From: Micromonospora cabrerizensis | GTDB lineage: Bacteria; Actinomycetota; Actinomycetes; Mycobacteriales; Micromonosporaceae | Assembly: GCF_022230955.1 (NCBI RefSeq) | Contig: NZ_JAKKFI010000009.1 | Location: forward strand, 1 to 38,388 | Length of the DNA: 38,388 nucleotides | Direction: 5' to 3' | Shown: in pieces, positions 15,886 to 27,490 of the stretch | Position numbering within the stretch: the first letter of the stretch is position 1 | How the letters are laid out: every line of letters starts with the position of its first letter | Notes under the pieces: generated by a model | The model's input: only the letters and a program-made list of their open reading frames with translations | Told to the model about the DNA's origin: nothing | The model's database searches: none | Program-made: the position numbers and the translations under genes

Positions 15886-17451
15886 TCAGGTGGCGGGGTA
15901 GCTGTTGTAGTCGGGGAAGTTGCCGTAGAGCCGGCTGTCGCCGCCCACGGTGACCGCCTGCACCAGCAGGTCGCCGCCGACGAACGCGCCCTTCCAGGAG
16001 GCGCCCCGGCCGCCGAACGGCTCGTCCCGGTCACCCCGCGAGCGCGGCTTGTTGATGCCCACCTTGAAGGCCTGGAGGTCCACCGCGAGCTTGCTGGCCT
16101 CGTCGGTGTCGTCGCAGGCCAGGGAGGCGACCAGTGCGCCGTTGGAGGCGTTCATCGCGGCCAGCAGCTCGTCGGTGGTGTCCACCACGACGATCGTGTC
16201 GACCGGCCCGAACGGCTCGGCGTGCATCAGCCGGGACCGGCCGGGCGGCGCGAGCAGCACCGCCGGCGCCACGTACGCCGAGGTGTCCTGCCCGGGCAGG
16301 AACGGCGCGCCGGTGAGCTTGCCCCGGTGCAGCGGGACCGCCCCGCCGCGGACCGCCTCGTCCACCTTGCGGTGCAGCTCGTCGGCCTTGGCCGCGCTGA
16401 TCAGTGGCCCGAAGTCCAGCTCGGGCAGCGGGTCGCCGGCGGCCCAGTCGTCGCCGACGGCCAGCGGGTGGCCGAAGCGCACCGAGCGGACGACGGGCAG
16501 ATACATGTCGAGGAACTCGTCGACCAGGTCACGTTGCACCACGAACCGGGGGTACGCGGTGCAGCGCTGCTTGCCGTACTCGAAGCCCTTCTTCAGGTGG
16601 GCGGCCAGCAGGTCCCACTGGGAGAAGTTCCAGATGCCCCAGGCGTTGAGGCCCTCCTGCTCGATGAAGTGCCGCTTGTCCGTGTCGAGCAGCGCGGCTG
16701 CCACCTTGCCGCCGTTGGAGCGCCCGCCGACGAACGCGACGGCACCGATCTCGGGTGCCCGGACGAGCACCTCGGACAACTCCTCACCACCGCCGCTGAC
16801 GAGGGTCGCGGGCAGGCCGGCGCGGCGCATCAGCGCGTGCGCGACGGTCAGGCAGACCGCGCCGCCCTGGGACGGGGTCTTGGCGATGACCGCGTTGCCG
16901 GCCAACAGCTGCACCAGCTCGGCGTGCACGAGGACGCTCATCGGGTAGTTCCACGACGCGATGTTGCTGACCGGTCCAGGCAGTGGCTCGCGACCGCCGG
17001 CGAGCATCCGGTCGATCTCGTCGGCGTACCAGCGGACGCCGTCGAGCGCGCGGTCCACGTCGGCGCAGGCCAGCCGCCAGGGCTTGCCGATCTCCCAGAC
17101 CAGCAGCATGGCGAGCAGGTCGCGGTGGGCGGTGAGGGAGTCCAGTGCGTCGGAGACCCGAGCCTTGCGGTCGGCCAGCGGGGTCAGAGCCCAGGCCCGG
17201 TGCTCGGCGGCGGCGTGCCGGACCGCGGCGCGGGCGGTGTCGGCGTCGAGCCGGCGCAGGTTGACGACGACGGTGTTGTCCACCGGGGTGCGAACCGGGG
17301 CGGGCTGACCGGTCGCCCGCCATTCGCCCTCGACCAGGTTGTGCAGGGTGGTGACGCCGTCCACCTCGGCGCCGAATGCTTCTGGCGTGGCGGCCACCGC
17401 GCGGGCCAGGACGTCGGACCAGGCGGTGCCGTCGGCGAGTCGTAGTGCCAT
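15886..17451 (-). CDS. Aldehyde dehydrogenase family protein
   Basis: A 521-residue NAD(P)-dependent aldehyde dehydrogenase. Recognisable elements are NIASWNYPMSVLVHAELVQ in the cofactor fold, the catalytic region FEYGKQRCTAYPRFVV with the nucleophilic Cys (about 293), the FIEQEGLNAWGIWN glutamate segment (about 264-277) and the C-terminal RSRGDRDEPFGGRGASWKG. The usual catalytic motif is modified (KQRC in place of GQxC), suggesting a divergent subgroup; the substrate is unknown. An AGGAG ribosome site lies ahead of the ATG. It stands alone, divergent from the GH9 gene, with two inverted repeats upstream that may control it. Confidence 0.88.
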   Translation of the reverse strand: MALRLADGTAWSDVLARAVAATPEAFGAEVDGVTTLHNLVEGEWRATGQPAPVRTPVDNTVVVNLRRLDADTARAAVRHAAAEHRAWALTPLADRKARVSDALDSLTAHRDLLAMLLVWEIGKPWRLACADVDRALDGVRWYADEIDRMLAGGREPLPGPVSNIASWNYPMSVLVHAELVQLLAGNAVIAKTPSQGGAVCLTVAHALMRRAGLPATLVSGGGEELSEVLVRAPEIGAVAFVGGRSNGGKVAAALLDTDKRHFIEQEGLNAWGIWNFSQWDLLAAHLKKGFEYGKQRCTAYPRFVVQRDLVDEFLDMYLPVVRSVRFGHPLAVGDDWAAGDPLPELDFGPLISAAKADELHRKVDEAVRGGAVPLHRGKLTGAPFLPGQDTSAYVAPAVLLAPPGRSRLMHAEPFGPVDTIVVVDTTDELLAAMNASNGALVASLACDDTDEASKLAVDLQAFKVGINKPRSRGDRDEPFGGRGASWKGAFVGGDLLVQAVTVGGDSRLYGNFPDYNSYPAT

Positions 17452-17508
17452 CGCTTCTCCTCAGGGTCGACCGGGGAGCGGCGGCGTCGATGACACCGCT
17501 GATGAGCC

Positions 17509-17546
17509 GTACTGTCTCGCGGCGAGTAGCGGGTCGGCAACAGTAC
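17509..17546. promoter_or_regulatory. Inverted repeat GTACTGT...ACAGTAC upstream of the aldehyde dehydrogenase
   Basis: Perfect 7-base arms at 17509-17515 and 17540-17546, centres 31 bp apart (about three helical turns), 58 bases upstream of the dehydrogenase ATG. Possible regulator half-sites. The surrounding 17452-17730 holds no convincing gene. Confidence 0.35.
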
Positions 17547-17641
17547 GTTCGTCTGACAGGGGTGGTGACGCTCGAACGGCCCCGTTGCCGGCTCGGCGGC
17601 GGCCGGTCTGAACAGCGGCGATGCGTCCCAATACATCGAAT

Positions 17642-17653
17642 ATCATCGATGAT
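17642..17653. promoter_or_regulatory. Palindrome ATCATCGATGAT in a lower-GC patch
   Basis: A perfect 12-base palindrome inside a longer partial symmetry (ACATC...GATGT, 17633-17655), in a markedly AT-rich patch about 190 bases upstream of the dehydrogenase and 240 upstream of the GH9 gene. It resembles GntR-type operators, though I cannot assign it. Confidence 0.4.
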
Positions 17654-17733
17654 GTGAGATGGTTTTAGGGGTCGCCTGGCGCGGGTCTCGACGCAGGTCG
17701 CGGTCGCTGCGACGGGGTGGGCCCGGGCGCCTC

Positions 17734-20787
<3,054 letters not shown>

Positions 20788-20799
20788 GGCGAGATCCGA

Positions 20800-20852
20800 C
20801 GAGATCTTGGACAGTTGTCGTTCCGCCGGAACGGTAACTGTCCAAGATCTCG
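20800..20852. terminator. Long hairpin after the GH9 gene
   Basis: Arms CGAGATCTTGGACAGTT (20800-20816) and AACTGTCCAAGATCTCG (20836-20852) pair perfectly over 17 bp; after a 2x2 mismatch, GTTCC/GGAAC extends the stem to a GCC loop. It begins 12 bases after the stop and is less GC-rich than its surroundings. It is probably a terminator, possibly also a copy of a dispersed palindrome. Confidence 0.75.
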
Positions 20853-20897
20853 CCCGGACCGGGGATAACCGCCCGGGATTGCGGGCAACTCAGCTGT

Positions 20898-21425
20898 GTG
20901 GGGGAGTTGCTGACCGTCGGGCACGGCACATCCGACCGGGTGCGGCTGGGGAAGCTGCTGACCGAGGCCGGGGTGGCGCTGCTGGTGGACGTGCGACGCT
21001 ACCCGGCCAGCCGCACCAACCCCGACGTGCACCGCGAGGAGCTTGAGCGGTGGTTGCCCGAGTACGGGATCGACTACCGCTGGGAGCCGCACCTGGGCGG
21101 ACGCCGGCACGTCCCCGCCGGGGAGCCCGAGCCGGACACCTGGTGGAAGGTCGCGGCGTTCCGGGCGTACGCCTCCTACACCCGTACGCGGGACTTCGAC
21201 ACGGCGCTGACCGGGGTGCTGGCCGACGCGGCGGAACGGACCACCGCGGTCATGTGCAGCGAGAGCCTCTGGTGGCGCTGCCACCGCCGGCTGATCGCCG
21301 ACGTCGCGGCGCTCGGTCGCGGAACACCGGTGGCCCACCTCATGCCGGAGGGGCGGCTCAGCCCGCACCAGCCGGCCGAGGGCGCCCGTCGACTGCCGAA
21401 CGGGCACCTCTGCTGGGACGGTTGA
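20898..21425 (+). CDS. DUF488 family protein
   Basis: A 175-residue cytoplasmic protein of unknown biochemical function. The hallmark VGHGTSDRVRLGKLL start, LLVDVRRYPASRTNP (residues about 28-42), YRWEPHLGGRR and CSESLWWRCHRRLIAD near the end are all typical of DUF488. The conserved Cys in MCSESLWWRCHR is present. The GTG at 20898 is the only sensible start, as the VGHGTS strand comes seven codons later; its ribosome site is weak. It follows the GH9 terminator and converges on the acyltransferase, so it is likely transcribed alone. Confidence 0.85.
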   Translation: MGELLTVGHGTSDRVRLGKLLTEAGVALLVDVRRYPASRTNPDVHREELERWLPEYGIDYRWEPHLGGRRHVPAGEPEPDTWWKVAAFRAYASYTRTRDFDTALTGVLADAAERTTAVMCSESLWWRCHRRLIADVAALGRGTPVAHLMPEGRLSPHQPAEGARRLPNGHLCWDG

Positions 21426-21452
21426 GCTGCCGCTCACCTGATCGGGTCGTGC

Positions 21453-23606
21453 TCACGGCAGGTGTGGTGACACGAGGTGACGCAACCGGTCGTGCAGCCG
21501 CGGGGCGAGGCTGCGGGCGTACGTGGCGGTCAGGTGGTGGGCGTCGCGGTAGACGAGCAACCCGTCGATGACCGCCGGGCACGGTTCGGTGGGGCAGATG
21601 GCGTCGTTGAGGTCGGCCAGGCGGACGTCGGGCACCGCGGCCGCGGCGCGCTCCTGCGGTCGGCCCCACGCGAGGGCTCGCTCCCGGGGCTGCGCGCAGG
21701 CGGTGAGTCGCTCGCGGTGGGCCGAGACGCACTCGGCCATGTCCACAGTGAACGACGGAGTGTCCCGGATGACCACCAGCGGCAGGCCGGCACCGGTCAC
21801 CTCGGACCAGGTCTCCGACAACGCCGTCGTCTGCGCGTCCGCCGTCGCCGAGCCCGGTGGCGGCGTGCTGCCGCCGACCAGCGGGATCTGGGTGACGCTG
21901 GAGACGATGAGCAGCCGGGGCCGCCGCTCGCCGGTGAGGGCCGCCCGCAACCTGCTGTTCCACTCCGTACAGCTGGGGTCCGTCCGTCCGGCGATGGTGA
22001 TCGGCGCCTTCAGGAACGAGCAGGTGGTCTTGATGTAGGTGACCAGTCGCCAGCCACGCTCCTTCGCGATGGCCTGCAGGGCGGGCACCCAGTGCGCCGC
22101 GTGTGAGTCGCCGGCCAGGGCCACCTCGACCGCCGAGTCACGGTCGCCGTAGGTGCAGCTGCGCAGGCTCGCGTCCTGTGCCTGCGTGACGCAGTCGTCC
22201 CGGTAGACGTCGGGCAGGTCGTCGCGGGCGTGCAGCGGGTCGGGTGTGATGCGGGCGATCCGGTCCACCGGCGCCGCTGCCCTCCCGCCCCCGGGTGATG
22301 CTCCCGGCGCGCCGGCCCCGGCGAGTTCGGCCTGGGTCGGGACTGGCGACGGCGGTCGGACCGCCAGGTGCAGGCCGACTCCGGCGATGACGGTGGCGCT
22401 GGTGGCGACCAGTCCCATGCGCAGCACGCGGGCTCTGGAGAACTGTGCGTACCGGAACGGGTTCTCCACCAGGTGGTAGGTCAGTACCGCCGGGACCGCC
22501 GAGCAGAGGATCATCGCGAGCCCGGCCGTGGTTCCCAGCGGGCCCCACCGTGCTTCCGCCACGACCAGCAGTGGCCAGTGCCACAGGTACCACGAGTACG
22601 ACACGGCGCCGACCGCACGCGTCGGTCGCCGGTTGAGCAGGAGGGCCGGGCCGTACCGTCCGGCGCCGGGCCCGGCCGCGATGATCGCGACAGCGCCGAG
22701 GGTGGGCAGCAGCGCCAGGTACCCGGGGTACGCCGCCGTCTCCGGTCGGATCAGCATCGCGGCGAGGGCGACCGTGGCCATACCGGCCCAGCCGAGCGTG
22801 ATCGCGGCGGGGCGCGGCAGCCGGGACAGGTGCCCACTCAGGATCGCCAGGCCTCCGCCCAACGCCAGCTCCCACATGCGGGTGGTGGTGACGAGGTACG
22901 CCCGCGCGGGTTCGGTCTGGCTCAGGTGGATCGACCAGGCCAGCGACGGTACGCCGACCAGGGCGAAGGCGGCGAGCAACCACGGGGCCATCCGGTCGCC
23001 GAGGAACGGCCTGCGGTGTCGGCCCGACCGGCTGCGCGGGATCGGACGCCACCCGCCGTCGCGCCGGGACGTGCGCCGCGAGACGTGCAGGGCGACGACG
23101 AGCAGGAGCAGCGGCCACAGCAGGTAGAACTGCTCCTCGACGGCGAGCGACCAGTAGTGCTGGAGGATGCTGGGGGCCTCCTCGGAGCGCAGGTAGTCGG
23201 TCGACTGCTCGACCAGACGCCAGTTCATCGCGTAGGCGGCGCTGGCCAGAGCGTCCCGTGCGGTCCCGGCCCAACGGATCGGGGGCAGGAACAGGTAGGT
23301 GAGCAGGAGGCTCGCCACGAGGACGACGGTGGCGGCCGGCAGCAACCGCTTGGCGCGTCGGGCGTAGAAGTCGACGATGCGAACTCGGCCGGTCCGGCGG
23401 ATCTCGTCGACGAGGAGGCCGGTGATCAGGAAGCCGGAGATCACGAAGAAGACGTCGACGGCGACGAAGGCGGCGGGGAGGGCGGCGACGCCGGCGTGGC
23501 CGACCAGCACCAGTGCGAGCGCGAGCCCACGCAACCCTTCGATGTCGCCGCGGAACCGGCCGGCACGGACCGGGCCGGCGCTCGCGTCTGCTGCCCTCGT
23601 GTCCAC
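21453..23606 (-). CDS. Acyltransferase-3 / SGNH fusion membrane protein (OafA-like)
   Basis: A protein of about 717 residues that probably O-acylates a surface polysaccharide or cell-wall glycan. The N-terminal part is an acyltransferase-3 membrane domain with GDIEGLRGLALALVLVGHAG, VDVFFVISGFLITG and about ten helices (to about residue 375). After a Pro/Gly linker comes an extracytoplasmic SGNH esterase-like domain with LAGDSHAAHW (block I Ser) and the final DAHHLT Asp-His pair. I prefer GTG 23606 (or 23612); the frame stays open to an ATG at 23681, but that stretch is AT-rich, contains TTGCCC and TTTATC promoter-like boxes, and is probably not coding. Substrate unknown. Confidence 0.88.
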   Translation of the reverse strand: MDTRAADASAGPVRAGRFRGDIEGLRGLALALVLVGHAGVAALPAAFVAVDVFFVISGFLITGLLVDEIRRTGRVRIVDFYARRAKRLLPAATVVLVASLLLTYLFLPPIRWAGTARDALASAAYAMNWRLVEQSTDYLRSEEAPSILQHYWSLAVEEQFYLLWPLLLLVVALHVSRRTSRRDGGWRPIPRSRSGRHRRPFLGDRMAPWLLAAFALVGVPSLAWSIHLSQTEPARAYLVTTTRMWELALGGGLAILSGHLSRLPRPAAITLGWAGMATVALAAMLIRPETAAYPGYLALLPTLGAVAIIAAGPGAGRYGPALLLNRRPTRAVGAVSYSWYLWHWPLLVVAEARWGPLGTTAGLAMILCSAVPAVLTYHLVENPFRYAQFSRARVLRMGLVATSATVIAGVGLHLAVRPPSPVPTQAELAGAGAPGASPGGGRAAAPVDRIARITPDPLHARDDLPDVYRDDCVTQAQDASLRSCTYGDRDSAVEVALAGDSHAAHWVPALQAIAKERGWRLVTYIKTTCSFLKAPITIAGRTDPSCTEWNSRLRAALTGERRPRLLIVSSVTQIPLVGGSTPPPGSATADAQTTALSETWSEVTGAGLPLVVIRDTPSFTVDMAECVSAHRERLTACAQPRERALAWGRPQERAAAAVPDVRLADLNDAICPTEPCPAVIDGLLVYRDAHHLTATYARSLAPRLHDRLRHLVSPHLP

Positions 23607-23720
23607 GCCCACCAGGGCACGATAAAGCCCGGTATGGGTGTTATGGGGCAAATGTACTGAATGGCAGCGCGCAGTTCGCATCTGACCGGCAGTCGCGCCG
23701 AGAACGGGTGGGCCGGCCGC

Positions 23721-24227
23721 TCACTCCACCAGATCGTCGGCGAGCAGGTCCATCAGCAGGCCGTCGTGCCAGCGCCCGTCCTCGCCACGCTCGTACCGGC
23801 GCAGCACCCCCACCGGGCGGAAACCCACCTTGGCGTACGCGCGGATGGCGGCGCTGTTCGCCGCCGCCGGGTCGATCGTGAAGCGGTGGTGGCCGTACTC
23901 GTCGATGAGGTGCCGGGCCAGGGTGCGGATCGCGTCCCCGCCCAGGCCGGCGCCGCGGGCCGCCGGTTCGAGGAAGACGTCCAGGCTGGCGTGGCGGTAG
24001 TCCGGGTCCGCCTCCGCGTACCACTGGATGGCGCCGACCACCCGGCCGTCGTGCTCGATCGCGTACACGTGCAGGTCGTCGTCGCCGAGGTCGGCGCGCA
24101 CGGAACCGGTCAGGTCGTCGCCGCCCCGCCACCACCGGCGTACCTCCGGGTCGGCCCGGATAGCGACGAGAGCCTCCACGTCCGCGGCCGTCGCCGGTCG
24201 CAGGACCACCGCCCGCCCGCGCAGCAC
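23721..24227 (-). CDS. GNAT family N-acetyltransferase (AAC(6')-like)
   Basis: A 168-residue acetyl-CoA-dependent acetyltransferase. Motif A is visible as EPAARGAGLGGDAIRTLARHL (key residues R-G-x-G-L-G), followed by NSAAIRAYAKVGF, the usual motif B. The DPEVRRWWRGGDD segment near residue 30 resembles AAC(6')-type aminoglycoside acetyltransferases, but chromosomal actinobacterial members usually have unknown or protein/small-molecule substrates, so resistance is not claimed. The GTG start lies four bases after the bsaP stop, making it the third gene of the bioB operon. That may be incidental. Confidence 0.82.
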   Translation of the reverse strand: MLRGRAVVLRPATAADVEALVAIRADPEVRRWWRGGDDLTGSVRADLGDDDLHVYAIEHDGRVVGAIQWYAEADPDYRHASLDVFLEPAARGAGLGGDAIRTLARHLIDEYGHHRFTIDPAAANSAAIRAYAKVGFRPVGVLRRYERGEDGRWHDGLLMDLLADDLVE

Positions 24228-24231
24228 CGGC

Positions 24232-24432
24232 TCAGCCCCGGATCTCGCCGTGCTCGACGCAGACCGCCGACCAACCCACCGGCAGCACCTGCACCTTCAT
24301 CCGGCGGCGGCACCCCGGACAGAACCGGGGTGGCTCCAACTCGCGGGCCGACGCGCAGGCCGGGTGGGCGGTGGCCGTCGCCGACTCACCGCACCGGTCG
24401 CACCACAGCTCCGTCGTCGTCACGGTCGTCAC
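24232..24432 (-). CDS. bsaP: Biotin synthase auxiliary protein BsaP
   Basis: A 66-residue cysteine-rich protein directly after bioB. It has two CxxC pairs, CDRCGE (residues 11-16) and FCPGC (37-41), an intervening HPAC and a late Cys59, consistent with a metal or Fe-S site. Its GTG start overlaps the bioB stop (GTGA). The position, size and motif pattern match actinobacterial BsaP (Rv1590 in Mycobacterium), reported to be needed for biotin synthase to convert dethiobiotin to biotin. Confidence 0.85.
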   Translation of the reverse strand: MTTVTTTELWCDRCGESATATAHPACASARELEPPRFCPGCRRRMKVQVLPVGWSAVCVEHGEIRG

Positions 24433-25424
24433 AGCGTGTCGGAGAGCGCCTTGACCGGCATCTTCAGCTCGGCCAGCAGATCCAGGTCGGCGGTCGCCGG
24501 GCGACCCAGAGTGGTCAGGTAGTTGCCGACGATCACCGCGTTGATGCCGCCGAGCAGACCGTCGCGGGTGCCCAGGTCACCGAGGGTGATCTCCCGGCCG
24601 CCCGCGTACCGCAGGATGGTGCGCGGCATGGCCAGCCGGAACGCGGCGATGGCCCGCAGCGCGTCCTTGCCCTCCACCACCGGGCGGTCACCGAGCGGGG
24701 TGCCGGGGCGCGGGTTGAGGAAGTTGAGCGGCACCTCGTGCGGGGCCAGCTCGGCGAGCTGTGCCGCGAACTCGGCCCGCTGCTCGACGGTCTCGCCGAG
24801 GCCGAGGATGCCGCCGCAGCACACCTCCATGCCGGAGTCGCGAACCATCCGCAGCGTCTCCCAGCGCTCCTCCCAGGAGTGCGTGGTGACCACGTTGGGG
24901 AAGTACGACTTGCAGGTCTCCAGGTTGTGGTTGTAGCGGTGCACGCCCATGTCGACCAGGTCGTCGACCTGCTCCTGGGTGAGCATGCCCAGCGACGCGG
25001 CGACCTGGATGTCGACCTCCGCCCGGATGGCGGCGACGCCCTCACGCATCTGCTTCATGAGCCGGGCGTCCGGGCCGCGCACGGCCGCGACGATGCAGAA
25101 CTCGGTCGCCCCGGTCTTGGCGGTCTGCTTCGCCGCCTCGACCAGCGACGGGATGTCCAGGTAGACCGAGCGCACCGGGGAGGTGAACAGGCCGGACTGG
25201 GAGCAGAAGTGGCAGTCCTCCGGGCAGCCGCCGGTCTTCAGCGAGACGATGCCCTCGACCTCGACCTCCGGGCCGCACCAGCGCATCCGCACGTCGTGGG
25301 CGAGCTGGAGGGCGGCGGGCAGGTGCTCGTCGGGCAGGTTCAGCACGGCGAGGATGCCGGCCTGGTCGAGGCCGACACCGTCACCGAGGACCTGGGTCCG
25401 GGCCTGGTCGAGGATCGCTGGCAT
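24429..25424 (-). CDS. bioB: Biotin synthase BioB
   Basis: A 331-residue radical-SAM enzyme that inserts sulfur into dethiobiotin, the last step of biotin synthesis. The SAM cluster cysteines are in [14 protein letters not shown] (Cys67, Cys71, Cys74); [11 protein letters not shown] and [12 protein letters not shown] supply further conserved Cys for the auxiliary cluster, and the final [11 protein letters not shown] carries the expected Arg-containing strand. The ATG at 25424 is seven bases downstream of TAAGGT and lacks a ribosome site, suggesting a leaderless mRNA. Its stop overlaps bsaP. It is divergent from bioF-bioD. Confidence 0.97.
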   Translation of the reverse strand: MPAILDQARTQVLGDGVGLDQAGILAVLNLPDEHLPAALQLAHDVRMRWCGPEVEVEGIVSLKTGGCPEDCHFCSQSGLFTSPVRSVYLDIPSLVEAAKQTAKTGATEFCIVAAVRGPDARLMKQMREGVAAIRAEVDIQVAASLGMLTQEQVDDLVDMGVHRYNHNLETCKSYFPNVVTTHSWEERWETLRMVRDSGMEVCCGGILGLGETVEQRAEFAAQLAELAPHEVPLNFLNPRPGTPLGDRPVVEGKDALRAIAAFRLAMPRTILRYAGGREITLGDLGTRDGLLGGINAVIVGNYLTTLGRPATADLDLLAELKMPVKALSDTL

Positions 25425-25431
25425 GGCTCGT

Positions 25432-25437
25432 ACCTTA
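25432..25437 (-). promoter_or_regulatory. -10 box of the bioB-bsaP operon
   Basis: TAAGGT on the minus strand, seven bases before the bioB ATG: the spacing that gives a leaderless transcript. Confidence 0.5.
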
Positions 25438-25481
25438 CAAGGCGCTCCGATCAGCCGGAATGACCTAACAGCCGTCGATGC

Positions 25482-25527
25482 CTCGCAGCGAGTGGATCCG
25501 TCGACCGAGGGTGGCGGGTGGTAATTT
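25482..25527 (+). promoter_or_regulatory. Candidate control region of bioF-bioD
   Basis: The 153-base divergent bio spacer contains a short palindrome CTCGC-A-GCGAG (25482-25492) and a TAATTT -10 candidate (25522-25527). No TGAAC-N3-GTTCA BioQ-type site is visible. The TAATTT lies about 50 bases before the bioF GTG. Confidence 0.3.
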
Positions 25528-25577
25528 CGCCCGGCGGGTGTCGGGCTGACCGGCGCGGACGGCGGTGAAGGGGTGAC

Positions 25578-26714
25578 GTGGCGGACTGGCTAGCGGCGCT
25601 CGACCGCCGCGCGGAGTTGCGGGCGAAGGCCGGGTTGACCCGGCGACTACAGCCGCGTCCCGCCGACGATCAGATGACCGATCTGGCCGGAAACGACTAC
25701 CTCGGCCTGGCCACCCACCCGCAGGTCACCGCCGCGGCCGCGGCCGCGCTGTCGGCGTACGGGCTGGGGGCGACCGGGTCGCGCCTGGTACGTGGCTCCA
25801 CCGACGCGCACCAGGCGTTGGAGGACGAGCTGGCCCAGTGGCTGGGCACCGACCGGGCCCTCGTCTTCTCCTCCGGCTATCTCGCCAACCTCGGCGCGCT
25901 GCGGGCCCTCGTCCAACCTCGGACGCTGCTCGTCTCCGACGCGCACAACCACGCGTCCCTGATCGACGGCTGCCGGATCTCCGGCGCCGAGACGGTGGTC
26001 ACCCCGCACGCCGACGTGGACGCGGTGGCTGCCGCGCTCGCGGCCGCTCCGGGTCGCCCGGCGGTGGTGGTGACCGAGTCGGTCTTCTCGGTCGACGGTG
26101 ACCTCGCCCCGCTGGCCCGGCTGCACGCCGTGGCCCGCCGGCACGGCGCGCTGCTGCTGGTCGACGACGCGCACGCGCTGGGCGTGACCGGTCCGGCCGG
26201 CGCGGGCGGGGTGGCCGCCGCGCAGCTGTCCGGTGAGCCGGACGTGGTGGTCACCGCCACGTTGTCCAAGGCGCTCGGCGGCGCGGGTGGGCTGGTGGCC
26301 GGTCCGGCCGAGTTCGTCCGGCACCTGGTCGAGACCGGGCGTACGTTCATCTTCGACACGGCCCTGCCGCCGGCGGTCGCCGCCGGTGTGCACGCCGCGC
26401 TGCGGCTGACCCGGGTGGGCGACGACCTGCGCGCGGAGCTGTCCGACCGGGTGGGGTTGGCGGTCGACCGGCTGCGTGCGGCCGGGTTGACCGTCTCCGC
26501 GCCGGACGCGGCGGTGGTCTCGGTGACGGCTCCCGGGCCGGACGCGGCGACCGCCTGGGCCGCCGACTGCCGGGACCGGGGCGTCGCGGTGGGCTGCTTC
26601 CGGCCGCCGTCCACGCCGGACAGCCGCTCCCGCCTGCGGCTCACGATCAGCGCGGGGGTGCCGAGGGCGGCCTTCGAGCGGGCCCTGGACGTCATCGTGG
26701 AAACTGCCCCATGA
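25578..26714 (+). CDS. bioF: 8-amino-7-oxononanoate synthase BioF
   Basis: A 378-residue PLP enzyme that joins pimeloyl thioester and L-alanine. Visible are LAGNDYLGL (39-44 region), [20 protein letters not shown], the PLP ring contact [11 protein letters not shown] (195-204) and the Schiff-base lysine in [13 protein letters not shown] (Lys231). The GTG start follows an AAGGGG ribosome site. Its stop overlaps the bioD start by the ATGA arrangement, so the two are translated together. Confidence 0.96.
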   Translation: MADWLAALDRRAELRAKAGLTRRLQPRPADDQMTDLAGNDYLGLATHPQVTAAAAAALSAYGLGATGSRLVRGSTDAHQALEDELAQWLGTDRALVFSSGYLANLGALRALVQPRTLLVSDAHNHASLIDGCRISGAETVVTPHADVDAVAAALAAAPGRPAVVVTESVFSVDGDLAPLARLHAVARRHGALLLVDDAHALGVTGPAGAGGVAAAQLSGEPDVVVTATLSKALGGAGGLVAGPAEFVRHLVETGRTFIFDTALPPAVAAGVHAALRLTRVGDDLRAELSDRVGLAVDRLRAAGLTVSAPDAAVVSVTAPGPDAATAWAADCRDRGVAVGCFRPPSTPDSRSRLRLTISAGVPRAAFERALDVIVETAP

Positions 26715-27436
26715 CGGCGTGGGAGGGGCCGGTTCTGGTCACCGGGACCGACACCGAGGTCGGCAAGACGGTGGTGACCGCGGCGATCGCGGCCGCCGCG
26801 CAGGCCGCCGGGTTACGGGTGGCTGTGGTCAAACCGGGCCAGACCGGTACGGCCGACGGTGAGCCCGGCGACGTGGACGCGGTCAACCGGTTGGCGGCCC
26901 CGCTGACCGGCCGGACGCTGGCCAGTTATCCCGATCCGCTCGCCCCGCTGGCCGCCGCCCGGGTGGCGGATCTGCCGCCGCTGGAGTTGTACGCGGCGGT
27001 GGACGCCGTCCGTGCGGAGGCGGACAAGCACGACCTGGTGTTGATCGAGGGCGCGGGTGGGCTGCTGGTGCCGATGGGGCTGCGCCCGTCGGGGGAGCCG
27101 TGGACGATGGCCGACCTGGCGGTGTCGCTCGGCGTGCCGGCGGTGGTGGTCGCCCGTGCGGGGTTGGGCACGCTCAACCACACCGCGCTGACCCTGGAGG
27201 CACTCGACCGGCGTGCCGTGCCGGCCGGCGTGGTGATCGGTGCCTGGCCGACCCGACCGGAGCTGGTGCACTGGACGAACCTCACCGACCTGGTGCCGAA
27301 CCTGCTCGGCGCGGTGCCCGACGGCGCCGGTGCGATGGACCCGGGGGTGTTCCGGCGTTCCGCGCCGGGTTGGCTCACCCCGGCCCTGCACGGCGTGCTC
27401 GACGACTGGCGGGTCTGGGCCGAGGAGAGCGGCTGA
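26711..27436 (+). CDS. bioD: ATP-dependent dethiobiotin synthetase BioD
   Basis: A 241-residue P-loop enzyme closing the ureido ring of dethiobiotin. GTDTEVGKT (about 12-20) is the Walker A loop, VVKPGQTG binds substrate and LIEGAGGLLVP (about 113-123) carries the catalytic Glu-Gly-Ala-Gly-Gly loop. The start overlaps bioF. bioA, required between BioF and BioD, is not in the window and must lie elsewhere. Confidence 0.96.
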   Translation: MTAWEGPVLVTGTDTEVGKTVVTAAIAAAAQAAGLRVAVVKPGQTGTADGEPGDVDAVNRLAAPLTGRTLASYPDPLAPLAAARVADLPPLELYAAVDAVRAEADKHDLVLIEGAGGLLVPMGLRPSGEPWTMADLAVSLGVPAVVVARAGLGTLNHTALTLEALDRRAVPAGVVIGAWPTRPELVHWTNLTDLVPNLLGAVPDGAGAMDPGVFRRSAPGWLTPALHGVLDDWRVWAEESG

Positions 27437-27439
27437 ACA

Positions 27440-27455
27440 CCTGACTTTCGTCGGT
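27440..27455. promoter_or_regulatory. Response-regulator motif upstream of the histidine kinase gene
   Basis: CCTGACTTTCGTCGGT: the left half and spacer are identical to the perfect CCTGAC-TTTC-GTCAGG site at 31532, with a degenerate right half. It lies four bases after the bioD stop and 22 bases before the -10 box, at about -44 from the likely start. Confidence 0.6.
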
Positions 27456-27477
27456 GTCCGCCCAGGTCGGGCGTGGG

Positions 27478-27483
27478 TAGCCT
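27478..27483 (+). promoter_or_regulatory. -10 box of the two-component operon
   Basis: TAGCCT seven bases before the GTG at 27491, with no recognisable -35 box, consistent with an activator-dependent leaderless promoter. Confidence 0.5.
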
Positions 27484-27490
27484 GACCGCC

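Noticed and set aside
17461..17646. Small minus-strand ORF (61 aa) upstream of the aldehyde dehydrogenase
   Set aside because: No ribosome site or recognisable motif, and it spans the inverted repeats; treated as regulatory spacer.
23721..24227. Aminoglycoside resistance gene
   Set aside because: Only general GNAT and RRWW-type similarity; substrate cannot be assigned from sequence.
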